Shown: positions 1-12,157 of the stretch, piece by piece
How positions within the stretch are numbered: the stretch's first letter is position 1
Layout of the letters: every line of letters begins with the position of its first letter
Assembly: GCF_003672135.1 (NCBI RefSeq)
Contig: NC_039516.1
Location: forward strand, 4,695,838 to 4,759,837
Source: Ooceraea biroi
Taxonomy: Eukaryota > Arthropoda > Insecta > Hymenoptera > Formicidae
Length of the DNA stretch: 64,000 nt
Direction of reading: 5' to 3'
Notes under the pieces: model-generated
Databases searched by the model: none
What the model was told of the DNA's origin: nothing
What the model saw: the letters and a program-made list of their open reading frames with translations, nothing else
Made by a program: the position numbers and the translations under genes

Positions 1-212
1 TCAGGCTATAAATTACGGGCAGCGTTTATCGCTGAAAAATCTCTCGTGTAAGGATAATTTGCATGTTAAATAACTGGCTATACGTATCTGTTTTTGTGTA
101 CTCCTTCTGTTGCTAAAAATTGAGAATTATACCTTGTCGAAACTTTACTTGAGGTATAATTTGAAGTAGAACTTCAAGTATACGCAGACTGATGCGCTGT
201 TAAATGTTGCAG

Positions 213-2927
213 GCAGTGGATTTGAACAAGCCAGTGGATAAAAAGTTGTACAAGGGAACTAATCCGACCTGTCACAACTTTAATCAGACGACAGCGACGG
301 CGGACAGTGCTCCGTTGCTGGTGGGATTTTCCACGGGACAGATACAACTGATCGATCCAATAAAAAAGGAACTCAGCAAGTTGTACAATGAAGACGTACG
401 TAGAAGATCAATTTGTAGCATAAGTCGGAAATCTCCAACGGATACCTCGATCCCTGAGGAAAATTCCCCTCTATTTTGCCAGGCAAAAGAATCAAAAAGA
501 GAATTCCGTTCTTTCTGCATTATCTGCGAGCTAGTTTACATCGAGATAGATAAGTCCGATAATTCAAACAAAAGTATTCTCTGTACCGCTAGTACTTGTC
601 ATTGCTAATTTCCTAGCAGTGTGTACCAAAGCTGTCAACATTTATTCAATCTCCGTGATATGCGTGTGTTATCTTATTGAAACATGATAAACTAGAAAAT
701 ATGAATGCTAGTGTTGAGTAGTGACGCTGCCATCCACCGCATTTTGCACAGCTGTGCTTAATATTTAGCAGCAGCAGCACATCGTGCAGACCGTTCCGTG
801 CTGGTAGGCCCGCGCACTAATGCAATTATAACTCAATCAAATAATTAAGCTCAACAAGCAATATTACATAATTTTCCGCTGTCTTCTCACGGCAGTCATA
901 GGTCTTAACCGAGCAGATGTGCCCGCCTGTTTTAAATATAGTCCGATTGAATGTCACATGATCGGTTATTCCTATTTAATAGCTGCATTTCTTTTAATCA
1001 TTATATTGTGCGTGAGACGCGTATGATTCATGTTTCTCCTTAACCTTAACCCTCTACACCGTGCAAAGTTTACTTTCAAGTCACACACTGACTCTATCAC
1101 TGAATCCAACAATACAAAATCTCATTTCTAGGCCTTATAATATATTATAAATTCTCAAACCTCGAAATTTGCTTTTTACGTTGTCCCATTCATCAATTAT
1201 TTAATTCACTGTTACGTGACGACCGTTTTTCACGAAATATATATAGATTAAAGATAACGTAGGATTAAGAAACTGTGAAGATTTAAGAGAGAAGTAGCCT
1301 GTTTCTATTTTTAATGAAAGAACGTTCGTGTTTTTTTTAGAGGCTGATAGACAAGAGCAAAGTGACGTGCATAAAGTGGGTTCCCGGGTCGAACAACCTG
1401 TTCCTGGTGTCGCACAGTTCCGGCCAATTGTACCTCTACAACGAGGAACTGCTCTGCGGTACTACGGCGCCGCATTATCAGTCATTCAAGTCGGGAGACG
1501 GATATGCCATATACACGTGTAAAACCAAGTCTACCAGGAACCCGTTGTATCGGTGGGTAATTGGTGCGGAGGGTTGTTGCATAAACGAGTTCGCCTTCAG
1601 TCCGTGTGGCACGAACTTAGCGGTGGTGTCTCAGGATGGATTTTTGCGGGTTTTTCAATACAATACGATGGAGTTGGTCGGTTCAGCGAGGAGTTACTTC
1701 GGCGGGTTTCTGTGCGTGTGCTGGTCGCCGGACGGACGTTACGTCGTGGTGGGCGGCGAGGACGACCTGGTGACCATTTGGAGTTTCCACGAGAAACGCG
1801 TGGTAGCGCGGGGGCAGGGCCATCACAGCTGGGTGAGCGTGGTCGCGTTCGACCCGTACACCACGTCCTACGGCGATCACGATCCGGACTTCAGCGGTTC
1901 GGACGACGAGACGACGATGCCGCACAATAATCATAATCACTTCCATGAATCGAAATCGCATCGTTTATCGACGACCTCGCAGGGAGGCGGCGGTGGCGTT
2001 CACTCGAACCGGAACTCCTGCAGCTCGGAACTAAGAATGTCGGGCGGCACGTGCTACAGGTTGGGCAGCGTGTCGCAGGACACCCAGTTATGTCTGTGGG
2101 ATATAACGGAGGACGTGCTGAGGCAACCGGTATGCGCCAAGCAGAGACCGTCCGTGGCTGGCGGTAATACGACTGGCGCCAATCTGTCCTCGTCGGGCAC
2201 GTTCAACAGTGGTAACGGGGCGACGGCTACGGCGAACCATCACTCGAACTCGAATGCTAAACACAATAACTCGAACAACGTAAACTACAAGGAGAACGCG
2301 AGTGGTAATAACGAAACTAGTAACAATAGCGCGAGCACGAACGCCGCGGTGGCGACTGTAAACTCGCTGACGCAAAGGCTAGCGGGTCTTGGCTTCGGCG
2401 AGCGTAAGGGTGATAATCACAAGAGAAACTTTAGCCTCACTATGCGAGGCAGCACCGGTGCGGCGGCAGCAACGACGGCGACGAGCAACAGCACGGCTGC
2501 AGTCGTGCAAAACAGTGGTGGCGACAAGGCGAGCACCGGCAACTCGACGAACACGAGTAGTAGTCTGAATAACAGTGTCGGCAGTGCGGGTTTAGTAGGC
2601 GGGGCGGGGAACAAAAAGGTTAGTTCGGTGATGGACGATCCTATGAGGTTGATAGGAACCGCCTGGTGTCCCAGGTTCGACGAGTGCCCGGTCCTCGAGC
2701 CGCTGGTGTGCAAGAAGCTCGCGCACGAGAGACTGACTGAATTAGTGTTTAGGGAAGATTGCTTCGTGACAGCGTGTCAGGACGGATACGTGTACACGTG
2801 GGCGAGACCCGGCCACATGGTAGGTCCTCTCACGATAAGCAGCACTCTGCACAGGCCATCGCATCATCATAGCAACAATCCCTACACTACTAGCAATATC
2901 AATTCCATGCGATGTAATGACCTCTGA
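213..2927 (+). CDS. Wdr20: WD repeat protein WDR20, 3' part (two exons, 5' incomplete)
   Basis: Coding exons are 213-395 and 1341-2927. The acceptor is ttgcag before 213, the donor is gtacgt after 395, and a T-rich acceptor tract precedes 1341; both joints are phase 0, giving ...KLYNED|RLIDKSKVTCIKWV. The visible 589 residues follow WDR20 closely: the IYKGT/CHNFN and QLIDPIKKE motifs, then WD repeats around FSPCGTNLAVVSQDGFLRVF, WSPDGRYVVVGGEDDLVTIW and VSQDTQLCLWDITEDVL, and the final block LEPLVCKKLAHERLTELVF...TACQDGYVYTW. The N-terminal exons lie before the window, since the protein should begin about 80 residues upstream. In other animals WDR20 binds the USP12-UAF1 and USP46-UAF1 deubiquitinases and stimulates them; the fly relative is CG6420. 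An Asn/Ser/Thr/Gly-rich insert (about 2150-2620) separates the last two WD blades, a place where this family is normally variable. The stop is TGA at 2925-2927. Identity is very secure. Confidence 0.96.
396..1340 (+). other. Intron of WDR20
   Basis: A 945-base AT-rich intron between the two visible WDR20 coding exons, bounded by gtacgt at 396 and a run of eight T followed by AG at 1339-1340. Both flanking codons are complete (phase 0). No RNA gene or mobile element is apparent inside it. Confidence 0.85.
2150..2620 (+). repeat. Low-complexity Asn/Ser/Thr/Gly-rich coding insert in WDR20
   Basis: Within the second WDR20 exon the protein is dominated by N, S, T, G and A (for example runs such as HNNSNNVNYKEN and SSLNNSVGSAG). 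The reading frame stays open and codes on both sides for conserved WD-repeat sequence, so this is an unstructured loop rather than an intron. Human WDR20 has a Ser/Pro/Asn-rich loop at the same place with different sequence. Confidence 0.8.
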
Positions 2928-4260
2928 TGTCGAGAACCCATCTCTCCAAATCGTTATTTAGCAAGTCCAACAAGTAGAGTCTGTTAGCTTATTGCAAATC
3001 CGGATCCTGTATATATACATTAATTAGAGTTAGATGAATGATGTTATCGTGAGATGAGTGAACAGAAAGACTTGTAACGTCTGTGGGTCTTCCTTATCGT
3101 GGCGGCGGAAGGGCGTCCCGGGCACGAGCGGTAGTTCTGATTCCCGAGTATTAGAACAAGACACATTGACAAATTCGGTATTACCTTGCCGGGTGTTTGA
3201 TACGACGATAGCGTCGCTGTTATTTAAGTTTTATATATTACAATCAGTATATTTAATCTTAGAGAGTCTTTATTCGCGTTCTATGACCTTAGGGTACGTA
3301 ACTTGCGTTCGAGTTCTACTAGTATTGGGAGGTGCCATCGAAGAGGAAGCATTGAAGATTTTCTAGTATTTTTCTCTAAGTTTATATCGTACATGAATTA
3401 CACAAGTACGTGGACGGACGATACTATGAGTGAACGAGTTTGTAGCTTAGAGCGTAGTTACTGTCGGGGCCCTTGACGTTCTCACTGGGCTTTAGAGCAT
3501 ATCGTTAGATATCTTTTTAGTCCTCTGTTTATCGTCTATCGATGAACGCTATTCGGATGTAATCTTGCCTCTCGCTCAAAACATTCCACTAGGTCGATGA
3601 ATACGCGATAATTTCGCATAGAAATTCGTTAATCGAGTGCATGAAATTAGATACTTGAAATTACTAGTATAGAACGATGCTCACGCGTTATTATATTTGT
3701 TTTTCAAATATATTAATATAGTTTTTATTCGTAATGCGCTTTTGCGGAAGACAAACGGACGAGCTTTAACTTACCTTTTATCTAGATATTATCAGTCTCC
3801 AATAAAAGTGATTGCAGTGCATGCGTTGCGAACAAAGAACACTCACGTGTGTGCTTGAAGTTCATTCATAGTATAGGCTGTCGTTAATATCTGTGCCTAA
3901 TAATGGTCTGGTCAAGATATTCTCACGAATATTACAGAACTACGCTAGCTAGGATAGGTATCAAATGCAGGTACCAATATATTTATGTTTTTGGTTTGCA
4001 TCCTTGAGAGCAATGTTATTTGAGCCCTACGAGGTCTCGTAATAGGGCAGGCCCCTTTATTGAGAAAAATCTTCTTTCTATCTCCTGTAAAGTGTTGTTA
4101 GCTTAGCCAAGTATAAAGAGAAAGAGAGAGAGAGTCAATGAGAATCACTTAGCCAAACTGTCGTCTCAGATTTATGATGTGAAAATGCGAAACATTTAAT
4201 CTTTTGTTGAAAACAATGAATTTTGCCTTGTTGTACAATAAAGCGATGATTTGAATGAAC
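2928..4260 (+). other. Probable 3' UTR of WDR20 with candidate polyadenylation signals
   Basis: No coding sequence is recognised after the WDR20 stop. AATAAA hexamers occur at about 3801-3806 and 4237-4242 on the + strand, so the transcript may end near 3.8 kb or 4.26 kb. The boundary is an inference. Confidence 0.5.
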
Positions 4261-7200
4261 GATCGCTGCTTGCTTCCCGCTTGTTGAAACTTTGTTCAAT
4301 CAAGTGCAATGCAGAAGCTCCAGGGAGAATGGCCAGAGTCTTTTTTTTCTCTTTTTTTTTAAAGACACGTACATATGCATACATACGTATGTATAGCGAC
4401 ACGTAAGACGTAATCTTTATTTGCCACATCGCATGTTTTTCTTTTACATATATACTATTTTTCGACAATACTAGTTCCCGATACTAGGGCTCGGATAGTA
4501 TTTCCTGGCGTTTTGCATAGAGCATTTGTATCACAAAAGTCCTTTTACACTCACTCCTTCACTTTGCGGCCTTGACCAAAAGTACTGGACAGTCTCGAGT
4601 CTTGCTTTTAATTAAACTAATACGACGAATTGAAATTACGACGAATTGAAATTACGACGAATATTGTAACGCGATTGATATCAAGTTTTTTGAAAAAAAT
4701 TCGTCATTTTACCAATGTATACTAAATATTTTGATGAGCACATAAAAAGTGTATTATAATTATATAATATAATTACAGCCATAATAATTTGTTGTATATA
4801 CCATGAAAGTGTTCACACTTTTGGCCAACGCTGCGAGAATATACTCGACTAATTGCGGCGATAAGATTCATAGAGCGTGCGTTGCTTTTTTTTATAGCGT
4901 GACTTATAATTTCAATAGCGCATCTTTTATAATTTTAATCGGATGATGCTTGCGCTTATTTCTCAAAGCCGATAAAGCATTAATTCCTTTTTCTCACTTT
5001 TGATTGATCGGAAAGATTAATGTTCTGTACCACGCTTTGGCTGATGCAAGAGAATATCGTGGATGAGACCTCCCTGAGTTATCGCATGGTACGTATATGA
5101 CTTATCATTTTTCGTTCTATTTTGCTTTATTTATCGCTTGATTGAATTTGTCATGAAGTAGAATAGTATACACGCTCAAATCGTTCACGCATCGTACTTG
5201 TCACGATGTACTTCAACGGCGCTTCTGAATTTTTACACGCTACGAATCGCACTATACTTCTCTTCTCTCACGCACTTGCTTAAATTTGTATTATCCCCGA
5301 AAAGTTCCCGAGTAAACAGAGGGAGGAGAGAAGTACACTTTCATAATACAGATTTCAAGTAATCGTAGGCCATGTATAAGTTGGTTTAATTCAAATACGT
5401 AAATTTCTATCAATCTTAAGTAAAAACATTAATTCCCAATTATTGACTTGGCATTCGTTGAAATCTTTTCTATTTATTTCTCATAAATTATCAATGAGAT
5501 GAAGGAATCTCTCTGATTCCTGAGAGAGAGGATCAGCAGTGCGTGTATGCCTAAACTTTTCGGGAATACCGTGTGTTGACTTGATCAAAAGTGCGTTATT
5601 TTCGTGTATCGGTGCTTGTGCAAGAATAGAAGTTTCATGTGCTTCGTAATTTCAGCCGGGAATCGGCCAGGTCGGCGGAGCCGCTCTCCACGTGGTCAGC
5701 CCGGCGGAAGGCGGCGGTACCATAGTATAGCCAGAACCGGACACCGAGGTCGGTCCACCACGAGATCACTTGGAAACGTCGCAGGAGTCGTCGCGGGCGT
5801 CCGAGATGCAGTTCCAGCAGACGTACGCGCGCCGACGTCACCTGTATTACGTGTGGCCGAGCGAAAGTTACTCCGGTACGGTTTAAGCATGCGGTTCGAG
5901 CTGCGAGTCACCGCTCGGTCACGAAGTGGGCAAATTAAAATAAAACTTCAAAGGGAATCCGTTTCCGCGAGATCGTACGGCCGATCTTGGAAATCAGCGG
6001 TCGACTTTAAAATACACGGATCATGATCAGGCCTCCTCAATCTTTAATACGATCTTGAATCCTTAACATATCAGCGGCGTTCTCGACGGTATCATTCGAC
6101 GGATAAGTCATCAAGTCGCGCGTTCTGTCACACGCATGTCAAGCCTGATGCAGAGTATTGTCTGTTTCTAATCATTTAATCGTAAAAATATATGTTCTAG
6201 AAAGGAATAGGAATTCGTTCGAGTGATGTTAGAGCCGATAGACACTCGATTTCGAAAATTGGAGACTCACGGGCGCGCGAAGTGGATTCTCTTCTGCGAG
6301 TTCTTCTTAATTCGCCCGCGTTCTACGGGGCGCAGCTCGCGCGTAGCTTAACGCTTAAAGACACACGTGTACACACAGTGCTTTCGTTTTGGTAAGCCGC
6401 TCTTCCGGTGCATATCATTTCCTCTTCTTCCTTCCTTTCTTTTCCTCGACATTGTCGCAACGGCGACGACGACGATGACGTTACGCGGTCTCACGCCTCT
6501 TTTCTGATAGAAGAGATCCGCGAATCAGAAGCAATCTGTGTATACATGTACATACGTATACGTGTGTATGTCTAATGATCGTGACAAATATATCTTGTAC
6601 CATTCCAGAATAAAATTTCGCGGTAAAACGCGACGCGCGCGTCCCGAACGGCGGGAACGCGGGCTTCCGGCGCCACCGGAAGCGTTTCCGTGTATTTAAT
6701 TAATTTGAAGCGTTGAATTTCATATAGACTTAAGCCACGTCCGCGAGCGAGACTCGACTTTAGGAGCGAAAGAGTACAATATGTAATGTAATATGAATAA
6801 CTTATCCCGACTTGCTCATTGCGATGCCGTACGTTGAATAGGGTTGTTCAGCGATACGTGAAGCGTACGTTTACAGAGGCACGTTGTTCTTAGAAAATGT
6901 GTCCGGAAAATGTCTCGGTATGTCTCGAGCATCTCGCCTGGACAGCTGCAGAAGCAACTAAAGAACATTCCCTCACAGAATTGTTTTATCAACTGATTTC
7001 TTTCAGTTAGAAACGCGTGACTTGGGTCTCTATCATTCTCAATGCTTCATTTATTCTGATCGATCGTTTCGGAGGAGATATTCCGCAAGGCGATACTAGT
7101 TTTTAATTTATGCGTAAATACGTATAGAGAGTCGTTATATCGTATTACAACGGGATACAACGTTACATTATCACGGATGAATTGCCCGTTTTCTCGGCAG

Positions 7201-9462
7201 TTCGTTTGTTCCGTCAATCAGCTTCGATCATGAGCATTCCCGCGTGATTCAGGGATTAAATATTTATACCGTTATTGTATTCCCGGACATCTGAGTTGTC
7301 TAATTCGCACTCGCGCAATGACTCATCGCAGCACCGTTTACTTGAACGTATTTATTTGCCTTGGAAGACTTGATGTTATTTATGTGGGAAGGCTGTAAGT
7401 CAATCATTATCGGAAACTTATCTTTTGTCGAGAAAAGCGATGTGTCAAAGTCGATAACGCTCTAAAAGCCAGTAATTCGTGAGGTGCAAAATTGCAACGC
7501 GAGAAAATCTTTCTCTTTTTGCACATGTGTGAAGTCTTACTTAACTTCTTTCAAGATTTATGCTTGCTTACATTTACAGTCTTTTCATTGTGTCAAGTCA
7601 ACGCTTCTTAAGTGTTGAACGACATTTTTGTCCACGTTTCGCAACGCAGAAATTCAATCAAGACACCGATATATATACTACTACCGATAAAAGGATCGAT
7701 TCGAAAAACTTTTCGTTCGTTTTTCGATATTTTCGCTCGCATACGACGGGTTTACCTTACCTTCGAGACGCACGACGACGATATTGTAATATTATTCTAG
7801 CAAGTGCAAATCCGCTGAGGGTATGCTGTGATATGCATGTAGTAGGCGATGACACTGACAAATGATCCGAGCGATGAAAGTTACTTCCAGGCACTCCTCG
7901 TGCACCGAAACGGGCGACCGAACTTGTAGGATAACACGCGTAACCGCTGATTAGTTTCTTACTTATAGACAACAACCGAAGCCGGCCTGCGACACACCAG
8001 ACTATAATCCATCTGACGATTCTGCAAGAAGATAGCCGGATGAATTTAACTCGACTCGAGAGAAATCCATCTTCAATCGATTTCATATCGATCATTTAAT
8101 CTTTGAAATCGCGGAATGAAGTCATTTGATCTTTTGTCCTTTTCTTATCCCTTTTTATCCCTACTGGCAAACAAACAATATAAGACAAGTCAGTAATGCG
8201 AAGTACAAACATGAAAGAATTCAGATAATATTATCAGATAATAAATATTTTTAAATATCAAGAGAAGAAATAGAAAAAGACATTTTCAATCTAATCCTCC
8301 ATTTAAAAGACTGGAAGAATAATTTCCTGCGTATTCGTAAGGTAAATTTCTGTCGGCTCGTTTTAAGTTCATCCCCTTTTGCAGAGGAGATCTATAAAGT
8401 TCCTATTTCATAAGTTAAACGACGAGCACTCATGATTCATGTGCTCAAAACGCCTGATTTCGGTCGGTGATCGATTTTTGTTGGGAATACGCTCTCGTGT
8501 AAGATGAATGAAAAGCTTCAACGATCAACGAGGATGATCGGGTGTATTTTCGGACGTGGTGGACGTTCACATGGGTGAACGAACGAGTTGACGTGCATTT
8601 GAGGTAAACAAAAACCTTGCGTTTTCGCTTTCGAACGTGCGCAATTGAGTCGTCTTTCGGAAGTTTAATTGGATGCTTCTAAAATACATCTACGTTTACA
8701 ATAATTTCAATGAAGATCAACAGAATTCAATAACTTGTAATAATAAAATTACTTTAAACTCACAATAATGTAAAGAAACTCGCCATCACGTAAAAAAAAG
8801 AACAGAAAACTTGATCTTTGTCCGAGACGTATCGTGACGAAAGTTGCACGAATAATTGCGACATTGCAAATCGCGCTAATAAGTATCTCATTGTTTCACA
8901 GTGAGTCATAGACAACACTTACGAACAATTAATAAATAACGAGTTCGCCCCTCAAACTGCTGGTAACAGGAGACATGTAATTCACTGTAAACCGCATGTG
9001 AAAAGTTGTTTGTAAAAACAATATATTCCTAATCAATCTAACTGACGTGCACAAAAAAAATATAAAACTCATTTTTATTATGCAATTCCAGCTAACTAAT
9101 TGATCAAGATGTTGCAACGAATCGTCTCTCTTTGTCGCACCGAATGCGTTTTTTTTTATTTAAAAGAAGAAAACTGCGTCTATGGCAAAAGCGAATTCTC
9201 GTGCGTGGATTACACGTCTTCTATTGGAAGGATTTTGAGCAGCGCGGAAACGACTCTTTGATTTGCTACTTTGAACTCGAATCGATCGACGCCGTTCCGT
9301 AGCTTGAAAACGGAAGGAGCGATACGGTCCCTTGCTTCAACGTTCTCCGACATTCTCTTCCGTTTTTACGCTCGCGGAATGACTTCTCGTTCTCGTTCTT
9401 GCCTCGGGGGGGATATCGAATCACGTACAAACATAATGACTTGCATAACCGGTCGACGCAAT
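4261..9462. other. Non-coding stretch, no gene recognised
   Basis: About 5.2 kb between the WDR20 3' UTR and the first inverted-repeat element. It is mixed AT-rich DNA with a GC-rich island around 5.65-6.7 kb. An open stretch at 5656-5886 behind a possible acceptor (ttcag) is interrupted by TAG at 5728-5730 and matches nothing I know. No transposase, tRNA or rRNA was seen. Confidence 0.55.
4621..4662. repeat. Short tandem repeat, 16-bp unit x ~2.6
   Basis: The unit tacgacgaattgaaat is present twice perfectly and once in part (tacgacgaat), giving a 42-base array in the AT-rich sequence downstream of WDR20. Confidence 0.85.
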
Positions 9463-10421
9463 TACCCAGATAGCCAAGTCTGCCGAAAGCAGATGATGCT
9501 AACTATCTGCTATCAACTATTGCCAGCCAAAAGACAACAAATTTGATACAGAAGTTGTTATTAACGATTAATTCGACAAATTGGTGCCAGAAATGTAACG
9601 GAGCTTGCTCACGAAATCTAAGAACAGATTGGCGGCAGAAACCGAGCAGAATCCGCAAACATGGCTTGAAGTCGGATTGTCGACAGAAACCGAGCAAGAT
9701 CTGCGCGCGCGGAATCTAACGGCAGATTGGCAGCAGAAACCGAACAGGATCCGCAGCTTTTGACAGTATTCAAATTTACACGGCTATGAACACGTGTTTT
9801 CGCTCCGCACCGCTATGCGGTGCACACGTCGAGTTCTTACTCGATGTTAAGATTTAGCCTAACAGTTATATAAGTTAATATACGCGCCTTGGCATGATAA
9901 TATTAATTTTTCTGAAAATTTTTGCACTTGCGGCACGGAGGCTCCCATGGACGACGTCCATGTAGTTCACGCACGCCACGAGCAATCTGAAGTTCGAAAG
10001 CAAAATTCGGACTTCAGATTAGAATAAATTAACAATAAGAGAGAGATTATGCAAGGAACTGTCAGAAAGACACATCAAGCCAAATGTACTTTAATTTAAC
10101 AAACAAATGCGTTCTTTTAACACATGGTAATATAAAATGCCAATTTATAGTGTGTTAAAAGTAAACACGTGCTTTAATATATCGTAAATATGAATGGCCA
10201 AAAGCTGCAGATTCTGTTCGGTTTCTGCTGTCAATCTGCCGTCAAATGTTAACAGATCCTGCTCGGTTTCTGCCGCCAATCTGCTGTCAGAGTCTGTTAG
10301 CAGGCTCTGCTGGCAGATCACTATCCTAATGCGGACATAACGGATGCCAATTTGCTGTCAACTTCTGCAGTAATCTGTTGCCAATCTGCTGGCAGATTGC
10401 ACACATTTTGCTTACTGGGTA
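9463..10421. mobile_element. Non-autonomous inverted-repeat DNA element (MITE-like), ~960 bp
   Basis: The ends are TACCCAGATAGC at 9463 and GCTTACTGGGTA ending at 10421, which are imperfect inverted repeats. Both subterminal regions carry several degenerate copies of a short unit resembling GGCAGCAGAAACCGAGCAG, in direct orientation on the left (about 9480-9765) and reverse-complemented on the right (about 10203-10405). No transposase is present. The central part contains small hairpins, for example catggacgacgtccatg and paired copies of a ctgaagttcga-like word near 9990-10020. The target-site duplication could not be fixed with confidence. The superfamily is unknown. Confidence 0.7.
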
Positions 10422-11049
10422 CACATTTATCGACTGCCCGCGATCCCGCGTAAACAGAGGAGAGACACGCGCTCGTATACCGAGATGGGCGGATATGTAA
10501 AAAGGGAAAACGACGAGGAGGATGCGCCTCGTCGATTGCAATTGTCGAGAGCGTGCGCTCAGTTAGGGATACGGAGCTAGGATCCGCGAGAGCGAGCTGG
10601 TCCAGCTGATTACACACATCACCGATGAGTAACCGAGTCCAGCGTCTCTCTGGCAGTTTTTTATGAGACCTTTCCACGCAAAGAGCTTTATGGCATCGCG
10701 TCAGATCTATACTGTACTTCTCGGCGCATTTCTCTTTGTTTGTTTATAAGCGTGTACATTCTTTGTAATTGTAAATGAAAAGGACATTTCATTGTTAAGC
10801 GGCTGGTGCTTCTTACACCACTCTTCTCTCCATTGGTTCTCTCCTGCGAGGTTAATCCTACCGCCTCTCCATTGTGATTTAAATTGGTGTCCTTGTTCAG
10901 GAGTTTCCTCTGGGAGACTCGGTATTAATAATGGCTGAGACAGAATGGTCTCTTTTCGTGGCGTTATTCTTGAATTGCTTTGAATTGGTCGTGAAGATTG
11001 AATACAATTATGAACAAGGAATCACAGAGATTGACGATATTCTGAATTG
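10422..11049. other. Spacer between two inverted-repeat elements
   Basis: About 630 bases of unique-looking sequence separating the two TACCCAG-ended elements. No coding or RNA feature was recognised. Confidence 0.5.
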
Positions 11050-11812
11050 TTACCCAGGCAGCACACATTGGTTTCAAAACCGTTTCATAAACGTTTTGCC
11101 GTAACGTTTCATAACCATTTTATTGAAACGTTTATTTAGGAGAAAAATGTCCAACGAAAAAACGTTTCGGCAAAAAAACGTTTCAGAAACCATCAGAAAA
11201 ATATTTATCAATTCTATATATCAGTGCCTCAAAGATAGACAGAGTTAAGTCACATTTTTGTAAGAACCTAGATTTTTATATTTTATGAATTACTCTCTAA
11301 ATTTCGTGTAGTGGAATCTCACTCTTTTGAAATATCACTTCAAGTAATAGTGATCTCAAAAGTTTCAAAAGAAAAGAAGAAGAAAAGAGTACTGGATCGG
11401 TTTTCCGGATGGTTATTTATAAGGTGATAACACAAATGTTACTTGCGAGAACGTCACGTCTGGCCTGGCCATCTATCGGTCGCTTGGTGAATCAGAGGTG
11501 GGAATCACACACACTTGTGTTGATTTTTGTCTCTTGTTCCATAATCGAGTACATTGAAACGTATGATGTAAAAATAATTAATACTCGCAAAGTAAGTAGA
11601 AATTACTATTTTTTCTATATTAATTATATAATTTCGAATCAATTTAATAAAACACATTTTTCGTTTCTGTGGAAAGGTGAAAAATACGTTTTTAAAATTG
11701 AGGTCTAAACACGGTTTCTATTTAAACCGTTTCTTAAATGGTACTTTATGTTTCTTAGACATTAGATACGTCTAAGAAACATATATTAGGCTAACATGTG
11801 TTGCCTGGGTAA
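11050..11812. mobile_element. Second non-autonomous inverted-repeat element, ~763 bp
   Basis: The left end reads TTACCCAGGCAGCACA and the right end is its near-perfect inverse, TGTGTTGCCTGGGTAA, ending at 11812. The flanks of the element are rich in repeated GAAACGTTT/AAACGTTTC words, and the right part contains a hairpin with arms atgtttcttagac/gtctaagaaacat (about 11749-11781). It encodes no recognisable transposase. The outermost TACCCAG is shared with the element at 9463-10421, suggesting the two are mobilised by the same or a related enzyme; the internal sequences differ. Confidence 0.75.
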
Positions 11813-12157
11813 TCTTGGACAACCGAAGAAATCGTTTTATCTTTGTCTATTTGTTGCAATTTCTATCACACTCTACGTGCTATCTTTGCTTTAAATTATA
11901 CATCAACAAGATGGTTTTATGCATTTTGAAATACTGAAATGTAGCAACGATGAAGCAATCATGTGACGTCGGTTTATTCATAATTCAGTTTCACAGCCAA
12001 CTGCGCCCGCGGTGTGTACACAACGCGCTGACAACCTGTCGGAAAGTCGCAGCAGTCTTTTCTCCGTGAATTAGACGAGAGAAATTTTTCCGGTGGCGAA
12101 TCGCGAAATGTCCGACAGTCCTGCGACGCGTTTAACCTACCACGGAGAAAATTCATC

